From Pontibacter arcticus (GTDB lineage Bacteria; Bacteroidota; Bacteroidia; Cytophagales; Hymenobacteraceae): 64,000 nt of DNA. Positions 36,601 to 44,361 of the stretch are shown here, one piece after another. Numbering within the stretch: the first letter of the stretch is position 1; every line of letters starts with the position of its first letter. Position numbers and translations under genes: made by a program. The DNA lies in assembly GCF_003284895.1 (NCBI RefSeq), contig NZ_QMDV01000001.1, positions 1,019,080 to 1,083,079 of the forward strand, read 5' to 3'. The notes under the pieces were generated by a model that saw nothing but the letters and a program-made list of their open reading frames with translations, was not told the DNA's origin and did not search any database.

Positions 36601-39387
36601 TGTGCTAATACAACTGCAACTTACCAGATTCCGAACATTACAGGAGCAACCGGTTACAACTGGACAATCCCAACCGGCTGGACACTGGTTTCGGGGCAAA
36701 ACACCACCACCATTACTGTAACCGCTAACGCTACTGCCGGCAAAGTAACCGTAACAGCAAGTAATGCCTGCGGCAGCAGCGCACCTTTAGAGTTGCTGGT
36801 TACGCCATTGGTAACACCTCCGGCAACGCCGGTTATTTCAGGGCCGGCAGAAGTATGCGAGGGCGTAGCAGGCTTTGTGTACGAAGTGGCAACAGTGCCA
36901 GGCGTTAGCAGCTATACCTGGGAAGCACCCGCAGACTGGACTATTACAGGGCAGGGCACCAACAAGATCTCAGTTAAAGCAGGTAAGACCCAAGGAAAAG
37001 TATCTGTTAAATTAACAAACGAATGTGGCCTGAGCAGTACCGGATCCATCAGCGTAAAAGTAATTCCATCGCCTCCTGATAAGCCTGTAGCTATACTTGG
37101 GCTAGGAATTGTGTGCGTGGATCAGAAAACCATCAGATACCGGGTAGAGCCTGTTGCAAACGCAACTTCCTACAGATGGGCTGTTTCAGATGGCTGGGAA
37201 ATTGTTTCGGGGCAGGGCACAACCGATGTTGTAGTAAATGCCAGCAGCCGGGGAACCAAGATTACAGTACAGGCAGTAAATGCATGTGGTGTTACCAGCT
37301 TAACGCAACTTACCGCAATCGTTACAAACGCAGCACCTGCAAAACCGGTCATTACAGGAAATACATTTCCGTGCACCGGTGCAGAGTATACCTATAGCAT
37401 TGCTCCTTTAGCAAACGCTGACAGCTATACCTGGGATATACCGGAAGGATGGGAAAAGCTTGCAGACAACGGAACATCAGTTACAGTCAGATCAGGAGGC
37501 AAAGCCGGAACGATAGCTGTGAGAGCTACAAACGGTTGTGGTATTGGAGAAACAGCTACCCTGGCAGTAAAAGCCGTCGTAAGTGGTCCTGAAAACCTGG
37601 TAAGCATTATTGGCAATAGCCTGGCTTGCGTAGGTGCAACAACAACTTTTAAAGTAGAAGGTGTACAGAATGTAAATAACTATACCTGGAAAGTGCCTGC
37701 CGGCTGGAGCATCGTTTCTGGCCAGGGAACAGCAGCAGTACAGGTTAAAGTAGGCACAAAGGAAGGCGAAGTAGGCGTAACCGCTAAAAATGGCTGCGGC
37801 GAAACGTACCTGGGCAAAACAATCAAAGTTTCAGATCTGTCGCTTATCACACTTGGTAAAATAACCGGTGCCATTGCCATGTGCGAAGGCGCAACGCAAA
37901 CTTATTCGATAAATGCGGTAGGAACAGCAGCTTCTTATGCCTGGTCTGTACCTGCTGGCTGGACTATTGTTTCGGGGCAGGGCACGGTATCGCTTACAGT
38001 TAGAGCAGGCAAAAATTCAGGAAACATCGGGGTAGCGGCAGTGAATAGCTGCGGCTCTCCTGGGCCCGAAACAAAGCTTGCCGTAGCTCCCTCTGCAATT
38101 CAACTTATACCTCCGGTTATTACAAAACCAGCCAGCCCGTTCTGTCAGGGAGCTGCTTCGCTTACTTATAGCATCCCGGCTGTAAACGGGGCAACCAGTT
38201 ACCAGTGGGAAGTGCCGCAGGGATGGCAGCTAACAGAAGGACAAGGCACAACTGTTATTAAAGTTACAGCCGGAACAGAAGCAGGGCTCATTAAAGTTAA
38301 AATAGGCAACGGCTGCGGCCAACCTGTAGAAGCAAGTATAAACGCTGTAACACAAACGCTTCCTGCTGCGCCAAAACTAACCAGCGGTGCTCCGGACCCG
38401 TGTACCGGCGCAGACACACAATATACCGTTCAAGCTGATGCCAATGTGGTTTCTTATGACTGGATCTTACCACAAGGCTGGACCATCTTGCAGGGCCACG
38501 GCACAAATAAAATAACAGTTAAAGCAACCGCAACCTCTGGCCTGGTCAAAGTGAAAGCAATAAATGCCTGTGGCGCCAGCGAAGAAACCGTACTGCCCGT
38601 TAATCCGGTAGGTTCGCCGCCGGCAGCTATCGGCGCTATTTCCGGTGAGCAGGTAGTATGCGAAAATGAGACGGTTGTATACGCCGTTGCTAAAGTAGAA
38701 CTTGCCAGCGGCTATTCCTGGACCATACCACAGGGCTGGACGATTGTTAACGGCCAGGGCACAAACACCTTAACCGTGAAAGCCGGAAACAAGGCAGGTA
38801 CCGTTAAAGTAGCCGCTACCAACGGCTGTGGCGCAACAGCCGATGCTGCTGTGAAAGTACAACTGCGAAACCTGAACCGTGTTGGAGTAATAACAGACCT
38901 TAGTTCAGCATGCGACGGGCTGGTATACGAAATGACTCCACTCGAAGGAGCGCAGTCTTACAAGTGGACCGTTCCGGAAGGATGGACGATTGCCACAGGG
39001 CAGGGCACAAACAGAATTACAGTAAATGCAGGTAAAGCAACTGGTAAGATAACGGTAGTAGCCAGCAATGGCCAATGCTTAAGCGAGCAGGCAGAGCTGG
39101 TGCCTAATACCAGTTTCCTGGAAGCTGAGGTTATAGTACCAAATGTATTTACGCCGAACGGCGATGGAAACAACGATACCTGGATAATTGAGAACCTGGC
39201 TAACTTCCCTGAAAAAGAGCTGACCATCCTGAACCGTTGGGGCAACGAAGTATACCGCAGCCCTTATTACGAAAACAACTGGGATGGCAGCGGCCTGCAC
39301 GAAGGCACCTACTTCTATGTCCTGAAAGTGAAGCTATGCAGCGGAGATGAGAAAGTGTACAAGGGGTATGTGATGATTGTAAGGTAA
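33694..39387 (+). CDS. T9SS-exported ice-binding-like (DUF3494) adhesin with 17 PKD-like repeats
   Basis: A 1897-aa secreted protein. Order: signal peptide ending near SVAAQ; an ice-binding-protein-like domain (PF11999) at about 25-230, recognised by LGTAFGYNALADKNISSTG, the ANRTYTPGVYKFEGDAVF segment, FIFQVENDLKV and NILWVVKGNIDI...GSFIAQGSI; a DUF11-like domain at about 232-345 (GEEVTITITAKNLGPSDES); then 17 PKD-like repeats of about 85-90 residues, each with Y-x-W-x-(V/I)-P-x-G-W, G-Q-G-T and ending near A-x-N-x-C-G; and a CHU_C sorting domain from about 1812 (NVFTPNGDGNNDTW, LNRWGNEVY). DUF3494 domains form beta-solenoids, some of which bind ice; others have unknown ligands. The rest reads as a stalk and export tag. 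It is 7 bp from its PorP/SprF partner. Ice binding itself is not shown. Confidence 0.88.
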   Translation: MERFLGKVILLLVCFITVCFSVAAQQVPSLGTAFGYNALADKNISSTGRTVINANVGVANGTITGFPPGIAVRGTQVNTPAARTALQDAATAFNQALALTPTEVVLSNGNLANRTYTPGVYKFEGDAVFAGNMILDDNGQQNPVFIFQVENDLKVNRSAEIDATNKATTSNILWVVKGNIDISSNAILDGSFIAQGSINLATGVNLQGRLISLLNDIYLNQALINTPSDLSVSIAMSPSTSGTTSYQLGEEVTITITAKNLGPSDESIANGTISLIGDILSYTSVKPGSSFNITTKEWNIGSLAFNQSAVLVIKAKLTQSGFGTVQARVEGRSGNVDEDLNNNTAAPYNYCVLLSASGPIAGETQVCIGSTFTYSIAPVVGAARYNWAVPDGWTYERLGPTSILVTPGSTSGLITVRASSICGEGPPQSLQVTSQADTPLKPGPITGPFVVCANTNGWEYSISAVANAASYNWVVPNGWSISGGQGTAKITVNAGSTQGVITVEAVNACGTSEKQSLTVSAVTDLPLAPVFTQSTAQGCVGSTVVYQVEAVAGVTGYNWTVPATWEIISGQNTARLTVKVGSDPGELSVKATNVCGTGPATILTVKPAQDPPVQPGPITGVIGACATEKGLVYTIQAVPDAKSYTWTVPAGWVITAGQGSLSITVNAGSNSGAITVKAVNDCGVGSASSLQVQPIPGAPAKPGSITGEQAPCINSTATYEIPVVAGASGYTWAVPAGWEIISGQGTTQIVARSGNAGGIVTVESFNACGISQKLQLPVAVTANVPTTPSPIQGTSQGCVGSTISYQVAAVTGATGYTWAVPAGWEIISGQNSTKLTVKVGSTAGNITVRASNACGTGILNSLAVKPVTTPPAIPGPITEVLTVCASKEVTYSIAAVQNATGYTWSVPTGWAITAGQGTLKITVTAGSTSGTITVKALNDCGPGGASSLQVQPVLGPPKMPASIIGSEFTCANTTATYQIPNITGATGYNWTIPTGWTLVSGQNTTTITVTANATAGKVTVTASNACGSSAPLELLVTPLVTPPATPVISGPAEVCEGVAGFVYEVATVPGVSSYTWEAPADWTITGQGTNKISVKAGKTQGKVSVKLTNECGLSSTGSISVKVIPSPPDKPVAILGLGIVCVDQKTIRYRVEPVANATSYRWAVSDGWEIVSGQGTTDVVVNASSRGTKITVQAVNACGVTSLTQLTAIVTNAAPAKPVITGNTFPCTGAEYTYSIAPLANADSYTWDIPEGWEKLADNGTSVTVRSGGKAGTIAVRATNGCGIGETATLAVKAVVSGPENLVSIIGNSLACVGATTTFKVEGVQNVNNYTWKVPAGWSIVSGQGTAAVQVKVGTKEGEVGVTAKNGCGETYLGKTIKVSDLSLITLGKITGAIAMCEGATQTYSINAVGTAASYAWSVPAGWTIVSGQGTVSLTVRAGKNSGNIGVAAVNSCGSPGPETKLAVAPSAIQLIPPVITKPASPFCQGAASLTYSIPAVNGATSYQWEVPQGWQLTEGQGTTVIKVTAGTEAGLIKVKIGNGCGQPVEASINAVTQTLPAAPKLTSGAPDPCTGADTQYTVQADANVVSYDWILPQGWTILQGHGTNKITVKATATSGLVKVKAINACGASEETVLPVNPVGSPPAAIGAISGEQVVCENETVVYAVAKVELASGYSWTIPQGWTIVNGQGTNTLTVKAGNKAGTVKVAATNGCGATADAAVKVQLRNLNRVGVITDLSSACDGLVYEMTPLEGAQSYKWTVPEGWTIATGQGTNRITVNAGKATGKITVVASNGQCLSEQAELVPNTSFLEAEVIVPNVFTPNGDGNNDTWIIENLANFPEKELTILNRWGNEVYRSPYYENNWDGSGLHEGTYFYVLKVKLCSGDEKVYKGYVMIVR

Positions 39388-39394
39388 GAAAGCG

Positions 39395-40366
39395 ATGGCA
39401 CGTAAATCAAACTTAATTCAAAAGCTTTTATTCCTGTTTGGTGGTTTACTGTTGGCAAATGCAGTTTCAGCCCAGCAGGCGCCCCAATACTCACAGTACA
39501 TTTTTAATGAACTCGTGATCAATCCGGCGTACGCAGGAAGTAAAGAAGTACTCAACATCAACCTAACACACCGCAGCCAGTGGGTTGGTTTGGAAGGCGC
39601 CCCGACAACACAATCTCTAAGTATAGACGGTGCTACACAAAACACAAATATTGGCTGGGGTGCCCACCTGATAAATGATCGGATCGGGGCACAAAGCCAG
39701 ACAGGTGCTTATGCTAATATTTCGGCGCGCATTAGCCTTAGCCGCGAAACAAAGCTGGCCCTTGGGTTAGCTGGTGGCGTATCGCAGTATGTGCTGGATG
39801 GAAATAAACTGAACACAGGAAATACAATACCTGACCAGGCTTTGCCACCGGGGCGCGAAGTAAGTATATTGCCGGATGCAAAAGTTGGCCTCTTCTTAAA
39901 TACCGAGCGTTATTATGCCGGGCTTACCGCAGCCAATCTGATTCCTTTTAAAAGCGACAATTTATTGATCACCACGCCAAGGAGACACTACTTTTTATCC
40001 ATGGGCTATACGTTTGACCTGAACAGGAACCTGCGCCTGAAGCCTAGTCTTCTGATTAAAGAAGACTTTAAGAGCCCTGCGAATTTAGACCTGAATGCCT
40101 TTTTATTAATGTATGATCGTTTATGGGTTGGGGCATCGTACCGCACGGCAGTACCGGTTTTCACGGATTACGACATGAAACAACTGGCAAAACGCAATGC
40201 GGTTGCTTTGATCGCGCAGGTATATGCCACACCCAGGCTCCGCATAGGTTATGCCTATGACCTGAGTTTATCAAAACTGAATAATTACGCAAGCCATGAG
40301 GTGTCTGTCGGTTATATGTTCTATAAAATGAGGTATGGCCGCATCATCACACCCCGAAACCTATAA
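39395..40366 (+). CDS. PorP/SprF family T9SS outer-membrane protein
   Basis: A 323-aa protein with a signal peptide (LLFLFGGLLLANAVSAQQ), the family start APQYSQYIFNELVINPAYAGSKEVLNINLTHRSQWVGLEGAP and a barrel ending near HEVSVGYMFYKMRYGRI. A second, distinct copy of the PorP/SprF family in the window. It begins 7 bp after the ice-binding-like adhesin and 5 bp before the PorE-like gene, so all three are very probably co-transcribed and co-operate in exporting and anchoring the adhesin (inference from the SprB-SprF precedent). Confidence 0.93.
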   Translation: MARKSNLIQKLLFLFGGLLLANAVSAQQAPQYSQYIFNELVINPAYAGSKEVLNINLTHRSQWVGLEGAPTTQSLSIDGATQNTNIGWGAHLINDRIGAQSQTGAYANISARISLSRETKLALGLAGGVSQYVLDGNKLNTGNTIPDQALPPGREVSILPDAKVGLFLNTERYYAGLTAANLIPFKSDNLLITTPRRHYFLSMGYTFDLNRNLRLKPSLLIKEDFKSPANLDLNAFLLMYDRLWVGASYRTAVPVFTDYDMKQLAKRNAVALIAQVYATPRLRIGYAYDLSLSKLNNYASHEVSVGYMFYKMRYGRIITPRNL

Positions 40367-40371
40367 TACAA

Positions 40372-42348
40372 ATGAAAACAACATGCATGCTTTTCTTATT
40401 ACTGCTGGCGGCCGTTTTTGCTTTGCCATCAGGGGCATTTGCGCAGGATATGAAGCAGGCGGATAAGCATTTCAATAATTTTGAGTTTCCGCTTGCCCTG
40501 GAAGCCTACAAAAAAGTGTTGGAAAGCGGAGAACCAAGTTTAACGGTAGTGCAACGCATTGCAGATTCGTACCGCATCATGAACAACAGCAGGGAAGCCG
40601 AATTCTGGTATGCGCAGGCTGTTAGTTTTCCGGATTCGGATCTGGCGAATATTTTCCTGTATGCTGAATCGGCGAAGCGTAATGGTAATTACCTGAAAGC
40701 AAAACAGCTGTTTGAAGAGTATGGCCGCAAAGTACCTACGCAGGCAAGTATGGCCCTTCGGATGGCCGCCTCCTGCGATACAGCGCTTGCCTGGATGCAA
40801 GGCCCGACTCCCATAGCGTTACAAAAGAACAGCACGATCAATTCGGATGGAGCAGATTTCAGCCCGATCAAAATAAAAGAAGGGCTACTTTTTGCCTCCG
40901 ACAGGTTAACCGGCACCCGCAACGAAGAAGCAAAACGCTACGGCTGGACCGGAAACGGATATGTGCAAATGTACTTTGCCAAAGCCCTCACCGATACGTC
41001 GTGGAGTGCGCCTGCACCGTTGCCAAACTCGATCAATACAGCTTACCACAACGGCCCAGCCGCTTTTCTGGAGCAGGACCATGTTTTATACTTTACCAGA
41101 ACCCACATGGTAAAAAGCCGGGTAGGCAAAGTAAACGCAGACCCTACCAATTGGTTTAAAGGCGCAACAGGCGGCGGACGTATCAACCGGTTAGGCTTGT
41201 ATACCGCAGAGCGTAAAGGTGAAAAATGGGGCGATGTGAAACCGTTCAAGTACAACAACACAGAAGAATATTCGATCGGTCACCCGGCTGTAACCAAGGA
41301 TGGCAAGTTTTTATACTTTGCTTCGGATATGCCCGGCGGCCTCGGCGAAACAGATATTTATTACTGCCAGCGCCAGCCGGATGGCTCGTGGGGGCAACCC
41401 GTAAATGCAGGTAAAGTAGTAAATACGGCCGGCCGCGAGAGCTTCCCAAGTATAGGCGAAGACGGTGTTTTATACTTTTCTTCGGATGGGCACATGGGGC
41501 TGGGTGGTCTGGATATCTTTAAAGCAGTTGGCCCGGTAACTGCCTGGACGAAAGTCGCGAACCTAAAATACCCGATTAATACGTCTCAGGATGATTTCGG
41601 TATTCTGATGGATAAGACCGGCAAAAACGGCTTGTTATCTTCGGGGCGCGATAATGAGTTTGACGATATCTTCACGTTCAAGGAAACCAAAATACCATGC
41701 ACGCTCACGGGGCGCACCGTAGAAAGATTACCGATAGCAGGAACCAGCAGAAGAAAAGAAGTAGCGATAGACCGCGTGCTGCTGCAGTTGTTTGAAGAAG
41801 GAAGCGATGTACCGCTGGAAACGCATTCTGACAAGAACGGTAATTTTGCATTTGTAGTGAAGGCAGGAACCAACTACACCATCAGAGGCTCAAAACCGAA
41901 ATACCTGACCCAGACGGTAAGCATGACCCCGGACTGCCGTTTCAATACGGATTCTGTGAAAGTGGAGATGATCTTTAACCGTGATACCCCTAACAAACCG
42001 ATCGTGCTGGATAACATTTACTACGACCTCGATAAAGCAGACATAACACCACAGGCAGCCGTAGAACTGGACAAACTGGTGCAAACTCTGAAAGATAACC
42101 CGAAGATCAGGATTGAACTGAGTTCGCACACAGATAGCCGCCAGACGAACCGCTACAACGAAATGCTTTCGCAGTTAAGAGCGCAGTCGGCAGTAGATTA
42201 TATTATTTCCAAGGGCATCGACCGCGACCGGATGGAGGCAAAAGGCTACGGCGAAACGAAGCTGATCAACAAATGTAAAGATGGCGTTTCGTGCTCCGAA
42301 GACCAGCACCAGGAAAACCGCCGCACCGAATTTAAGATCCTGAAATAA
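40372..42348 (+). CDS. PorE-like OmpA-family protein (TPR, PD40 propeller, regulatory domain, OmpA-C)
   Basis: A 658-aa periplasmic protein: signal peptide (LLLLAAVFALPSGAFAQ), TPR-like helices (about 25-145), a PD40/WD40-like beta-propeller (about 150-400, with ...LLFASDRLTGTRNEEA, KFLYFASDMPGGLGETDIYY and VLYFSSDGHMGLGGLDIF blades), a carboxypeptidase-type regulatory beta-sandwich (about 445-535), then an OmpA-like peptidoglycan-binding domain (IYYDLDKADITPQAA, SSHTDSRQTNRYNEMLS, ENRRTEF). This is the domain order of PorE of Porphyromonas, which ties the type IX apparatus to the cell wall. Whether it serves the core apparatus or only this adhesin is unknown; its place in the operon favours the latter. 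Confidence 0.9.
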   Translation: MKTTCMLFLLLLAAVFALPSGAFAQDMKQADKHFNNFEFPLALEAYKKVLESGEPSLTVVQRIADSYRIMNNSREAEFWYAQAVSFPDSDLANIFLYAESAKRNGNYLKAKQLFEEYGRKVPTQASMALRMAASCDTALAWMQGPTPIALQKNSTINSDGADFSPIKIKEGLLFASDRLTGTRNEEAKRYGWTGNGYVQMYFAKALTDTSWSAPAPLPNSINTAYHNGPAAFLEQDHVLYFTRTHMVKSRVGKVNADPTNWFKGATGGGRINRLGLYTAERKGEKWGDVKPFKYNNTEEYSIGHPAVTKDGKFLYFASDMPGGLGETDIYYCQRQPDGSWGQPVNAGKVVNTAGRESFPSIGEDGVLYFSSDGHMGLGGLDIFKAVGPVTAWTKVANLKYPINTSQDDFGILMDKTGKNGLLSSGRDNEFDDIFTFKETKIPCTLTGRTVERLPIAGTSRRKEVAIDRVLLQLFEEGSDVPLETHSDKNGNFAFVVKAGTNYTIRGSKPKYLTQTVSMTPDCRFNTDSVKVEMIFNRDTPNKPIVLDNIYYDLDKADITPQAAVELDKLVQTLKDNPKIRIELSSHTDSRQTNRYNEMLSQLRAQSAVDYIISKGIDRDRMEAKGYGETKLINKCKDGVSCSEDQHQENRRTEFKILK

Positions 42349-42360
42349 CACTGAAGCATA

Positions 42361-42408
42361 AACCAAAAACGCCTGCATACTTTTAAAGTAATGCAGGCGT
42401 TTCTGGTT
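42361..42408 (+). terminator. Terminator of the ice-binding-like adhesin operon
   Basis: AAACGCCTGCAT (42367-42378) pairs with ATGCAGGCGTTT (42391-42402), with ACTTT/AAAGT inside, giving a long stem. A T-containing tail follows. Confidence 0.85.
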
Positions 42409-42412
42409 TCCA

Positions 42413-42482
42413 GCCGTTGTTGGTGTTTTCACCAACAACTATATTAGCCAACAGGCGCTTGCTGGTGAAAACACGCAGCAAG
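42413..42482. repeat. Inverted pair of REP hairpins (copies 3 and 4)
   Basis: 42413-42439 is identical over 27 bases to the REP beside the RAYT gene (2924-2950). A second hairpin of opposite orientation follows at 42458-42482: CTTGCTG, core GTGAAAACAC, then CAGCAAG. Both contain the core GGTGAAAACAC or its complement. The pair fills the space between two convergent operons. Confidence 0.8.
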
Positions 42483-42528
42483 GGCATAGTGCTTCGCGTT
42501 AAAAACGTAAAGCAGACATCAGCGCTAC

Positions 42529-44337
42529 TTATAACTTTTCTTCCAGCCACAGGTAACCGCTGCTGAGTACAAACAGGATAAAGAACCAGAGGATCGAAAC
42601 CTGCTCTTCCTGGTAAGCTATACTTGCCTGCGTTGGTTTTATGCCTTGGCTGCTGGCAAAAGCCAGGGTCGCTTCGCGCTTAGCTTCCGAAGTTGCAAAG
42701 TGCCAGTCGGAGGTGTCTTGTACAAAAAAGTAATAAAGCGCTTTTTCAGGAGCCTGGATAACGTGCCAGCCGGTTTGCTGCGGCCAGAAAGTGCCGGTAA
42801 ATTGCTCGGGTTGCAAGGGTACTTGAGCCAGCGATAAGTCTGCTTTCAAAGAATCTTTCAAGCTAAAAACCTGCACCTTTGCAGTGGCATCAGCTAAAGT
42901 ATAATCGGTGAGTTGGAGCGTTACAGCTTTGTTAACTAATGGGACCTGCGGAGATCGTATTTGCCAGAAGCTTTCGTTGGTTTCCGGTTTGGCTATTTCT
43001 GAAATGACATGCGCCCAGTAGCGTGCATAAACGGCTTCCTTGCCTTCCAGTTGCCACGGAAACGTCTGCGGTGCAAAACTGAACCCTACTTTCCCCCAGC
43101 CCGCTTTCTTAAAGCCAGCCAGCAAATTGTTTCCCTTTTCCGTTACTAAACTTGTTACTGCCGTTGTCGGAATAAGCGAATACGGCGCGACTGAAATCGA
43201 AGCTTCTCCGGTACCTGTCCAGGTAGCGTCTGCCGTACGGGTATCCTGTTGCGAGAGCCGTTGTGCCCGGAAACTAGTGAAAAATGTGGTGTTGCGGTTC
43301 GTAGCTGGTTCGGAAGCAATGGTGAGTACGCCCAGCCCATTTTCTGTAACGGCCTGTTGCAACGCCCTTCGTTCGGTGGCATTCATACTTTGCAGCGCCT
43401 GCGGTTCGGTAATCACCACATCAAAAGTTTGCAGCAATTTAGGTGTGATGCTGCTGAGATTGGTTTCGGGCAAGTTTACCCACTCGCTTTGGTTAATGCC
43501 CTTGCTAACGGTGCTCCGAAGCGCCACTTTATGCTGTAATTGCCCTAAATGGTTTTTCAGGAACTTGAATTCGAACTGCGGAAACGAGGCAAGTATAAGT
43601 ATACTAATTGGCTTAACAGGCTGCACCTGCACCGGAATCTGGCCTAATGTATCCTGCTTCTCATCTGTTTTTGCCAGTAACTGGTACGTGAAACGGCCTT
43701 CCTGTTTGGGTGTGTAGCTCAGCGCAAAAGTATAGGTGCTGTCAGGTTTTACTTGGAGGGAATCGCGTACGCGACCGGCTGCCTGCAAGTATAAACGGGT
43801 AGGTTTGGTAGCTTTATACTTTCCGGTTACAACTACACGTTCGCCCAGCTTTACTTTTTCCGGCCAGCTAATAGTTTTTATTCCTTCAGCTTTATTGGCT
43901 ACATGCGGAATCAGATTTATACTTTCCAATAATTGCAGTTCTTCCTGTTCCAAACCTTCGCCCAGTACGTGCAACGTTTGCAAAGCCGGGTATTGCTGTT
44001 TTAAAGTATAAAGATGCGGTATGGCTGTAGCCTCATCAGCTTCGGTTTTATAACTGAAAAGCTGTGGAGCTGCAACCGAAGTATCGAGTAAAGCAGCCAG
44101 CGTATCAGCATTAAAATTGGGTGTTAAAAGTATGGCTGTGCTCGGGTTGATCGTTTTCCGGATGGATGGTGGAAATATCAGCAACACCAGGCTTATACCA
44201 GCTAGTATACTTGCCAGCACCCGCCAAACGCGTCGGTTGGGGTTGGGTCTGCGCCACGCCAGGGCAACCAGCAGCAGTGTGGCAGCAATGCCTAAAAGCC
44301 AGGGGAAGTATGTAGAGTCAGCAAGTATGGTCATCAA
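42529..44337 (-). CDS. Membrane protein of the MoxR/BatA block (602 aa)
   Basis: Two N-terminal membrane helices (WLLGIAATLLLVALAW and LASILAGISLVLLIF), a large periplasmic region with an Ig-like part (VKLGERVVVTGKYKATKPTRLYLQAAG), a class I glutamine-amidotransferase-like domain (about 225-440; ISILILASFPQFEFKFLKNHL and FDVVITEPQALQSMNATE) and a C-terminal helix (ILWFFILFVLSSGYLWLEE). Proteins of this type end BatA/DUF4175 operons and are of unknown function; catalytic residues of real amidotransferases are not evident. It starts 24 bp after the DUF4175 gene. Confidence 0.72.
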   Translation of the reverse strand: MMTILADSTYFPWLLGIAATLLLVALAWRRPNPNRRVWRVLASILAGISLVLLIFPPSIRKTINPSTAILLTPNFNADTLAALLDTSVAAPQLFSYKTEADEATAIPHLYTLKQQYPALQTLHVLGEGLEQEELQLLESINLIPHVANKAEGIKTISWPEKVKLGERVVVTGKYKATKPTRLYLQAAGRVRDSLQVKPDSTYTFALSYTPKQEGRFTYQLLAKTDEKQDTLGQIPVQVQPVKPISILILASFPQFEFKFLKNHLGQLQHKVALRSTVSKGINQSEWVNLPETNLSSITPKLLQTFDVVITEPQALQSMNATERRALQQAVTENGLGVLTIASEPATNRNTTFFTSFRAQRLSQQDTRTADATWTGTGEASISVAPYSLIPTTAVTSLVTEKGNNLLAGFKKAGWGKVGFSFAPQTFPWQLEGKEAVYARYWAHVISEIAKPETNESFWQIRSPQVPLVNKAVTLQLTDYTLADATAKVQVFSLKDSLKADLSLAQVPLQPEQFTGTFWPQQTGWHVIQAPEKALYYFFVQDTSDWHFATSEAKREATLAFASSQGIKPTQASIAYQEEQVSILWFFILFVLSSGYLWLEEKL

Positions 44338-44361
44338 AATAAATGGGTCGTATAGCCTGTT

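Noticed and set aside
34760..39120. Regular DNA repetition that could suggest a CRISPR or satellite array
   Set aside because: The period is about 260-270 bp, the frame is continuous and the repetition is at protein level (PKD-like repeats); there are no short identical repeats with unique spacers.
43040..43717. 225-codon plus-strand frame
   Set aside because: Lies wholly antisense to the 602-aa membrane protein, whose frame has clear membrane helices and operon context.
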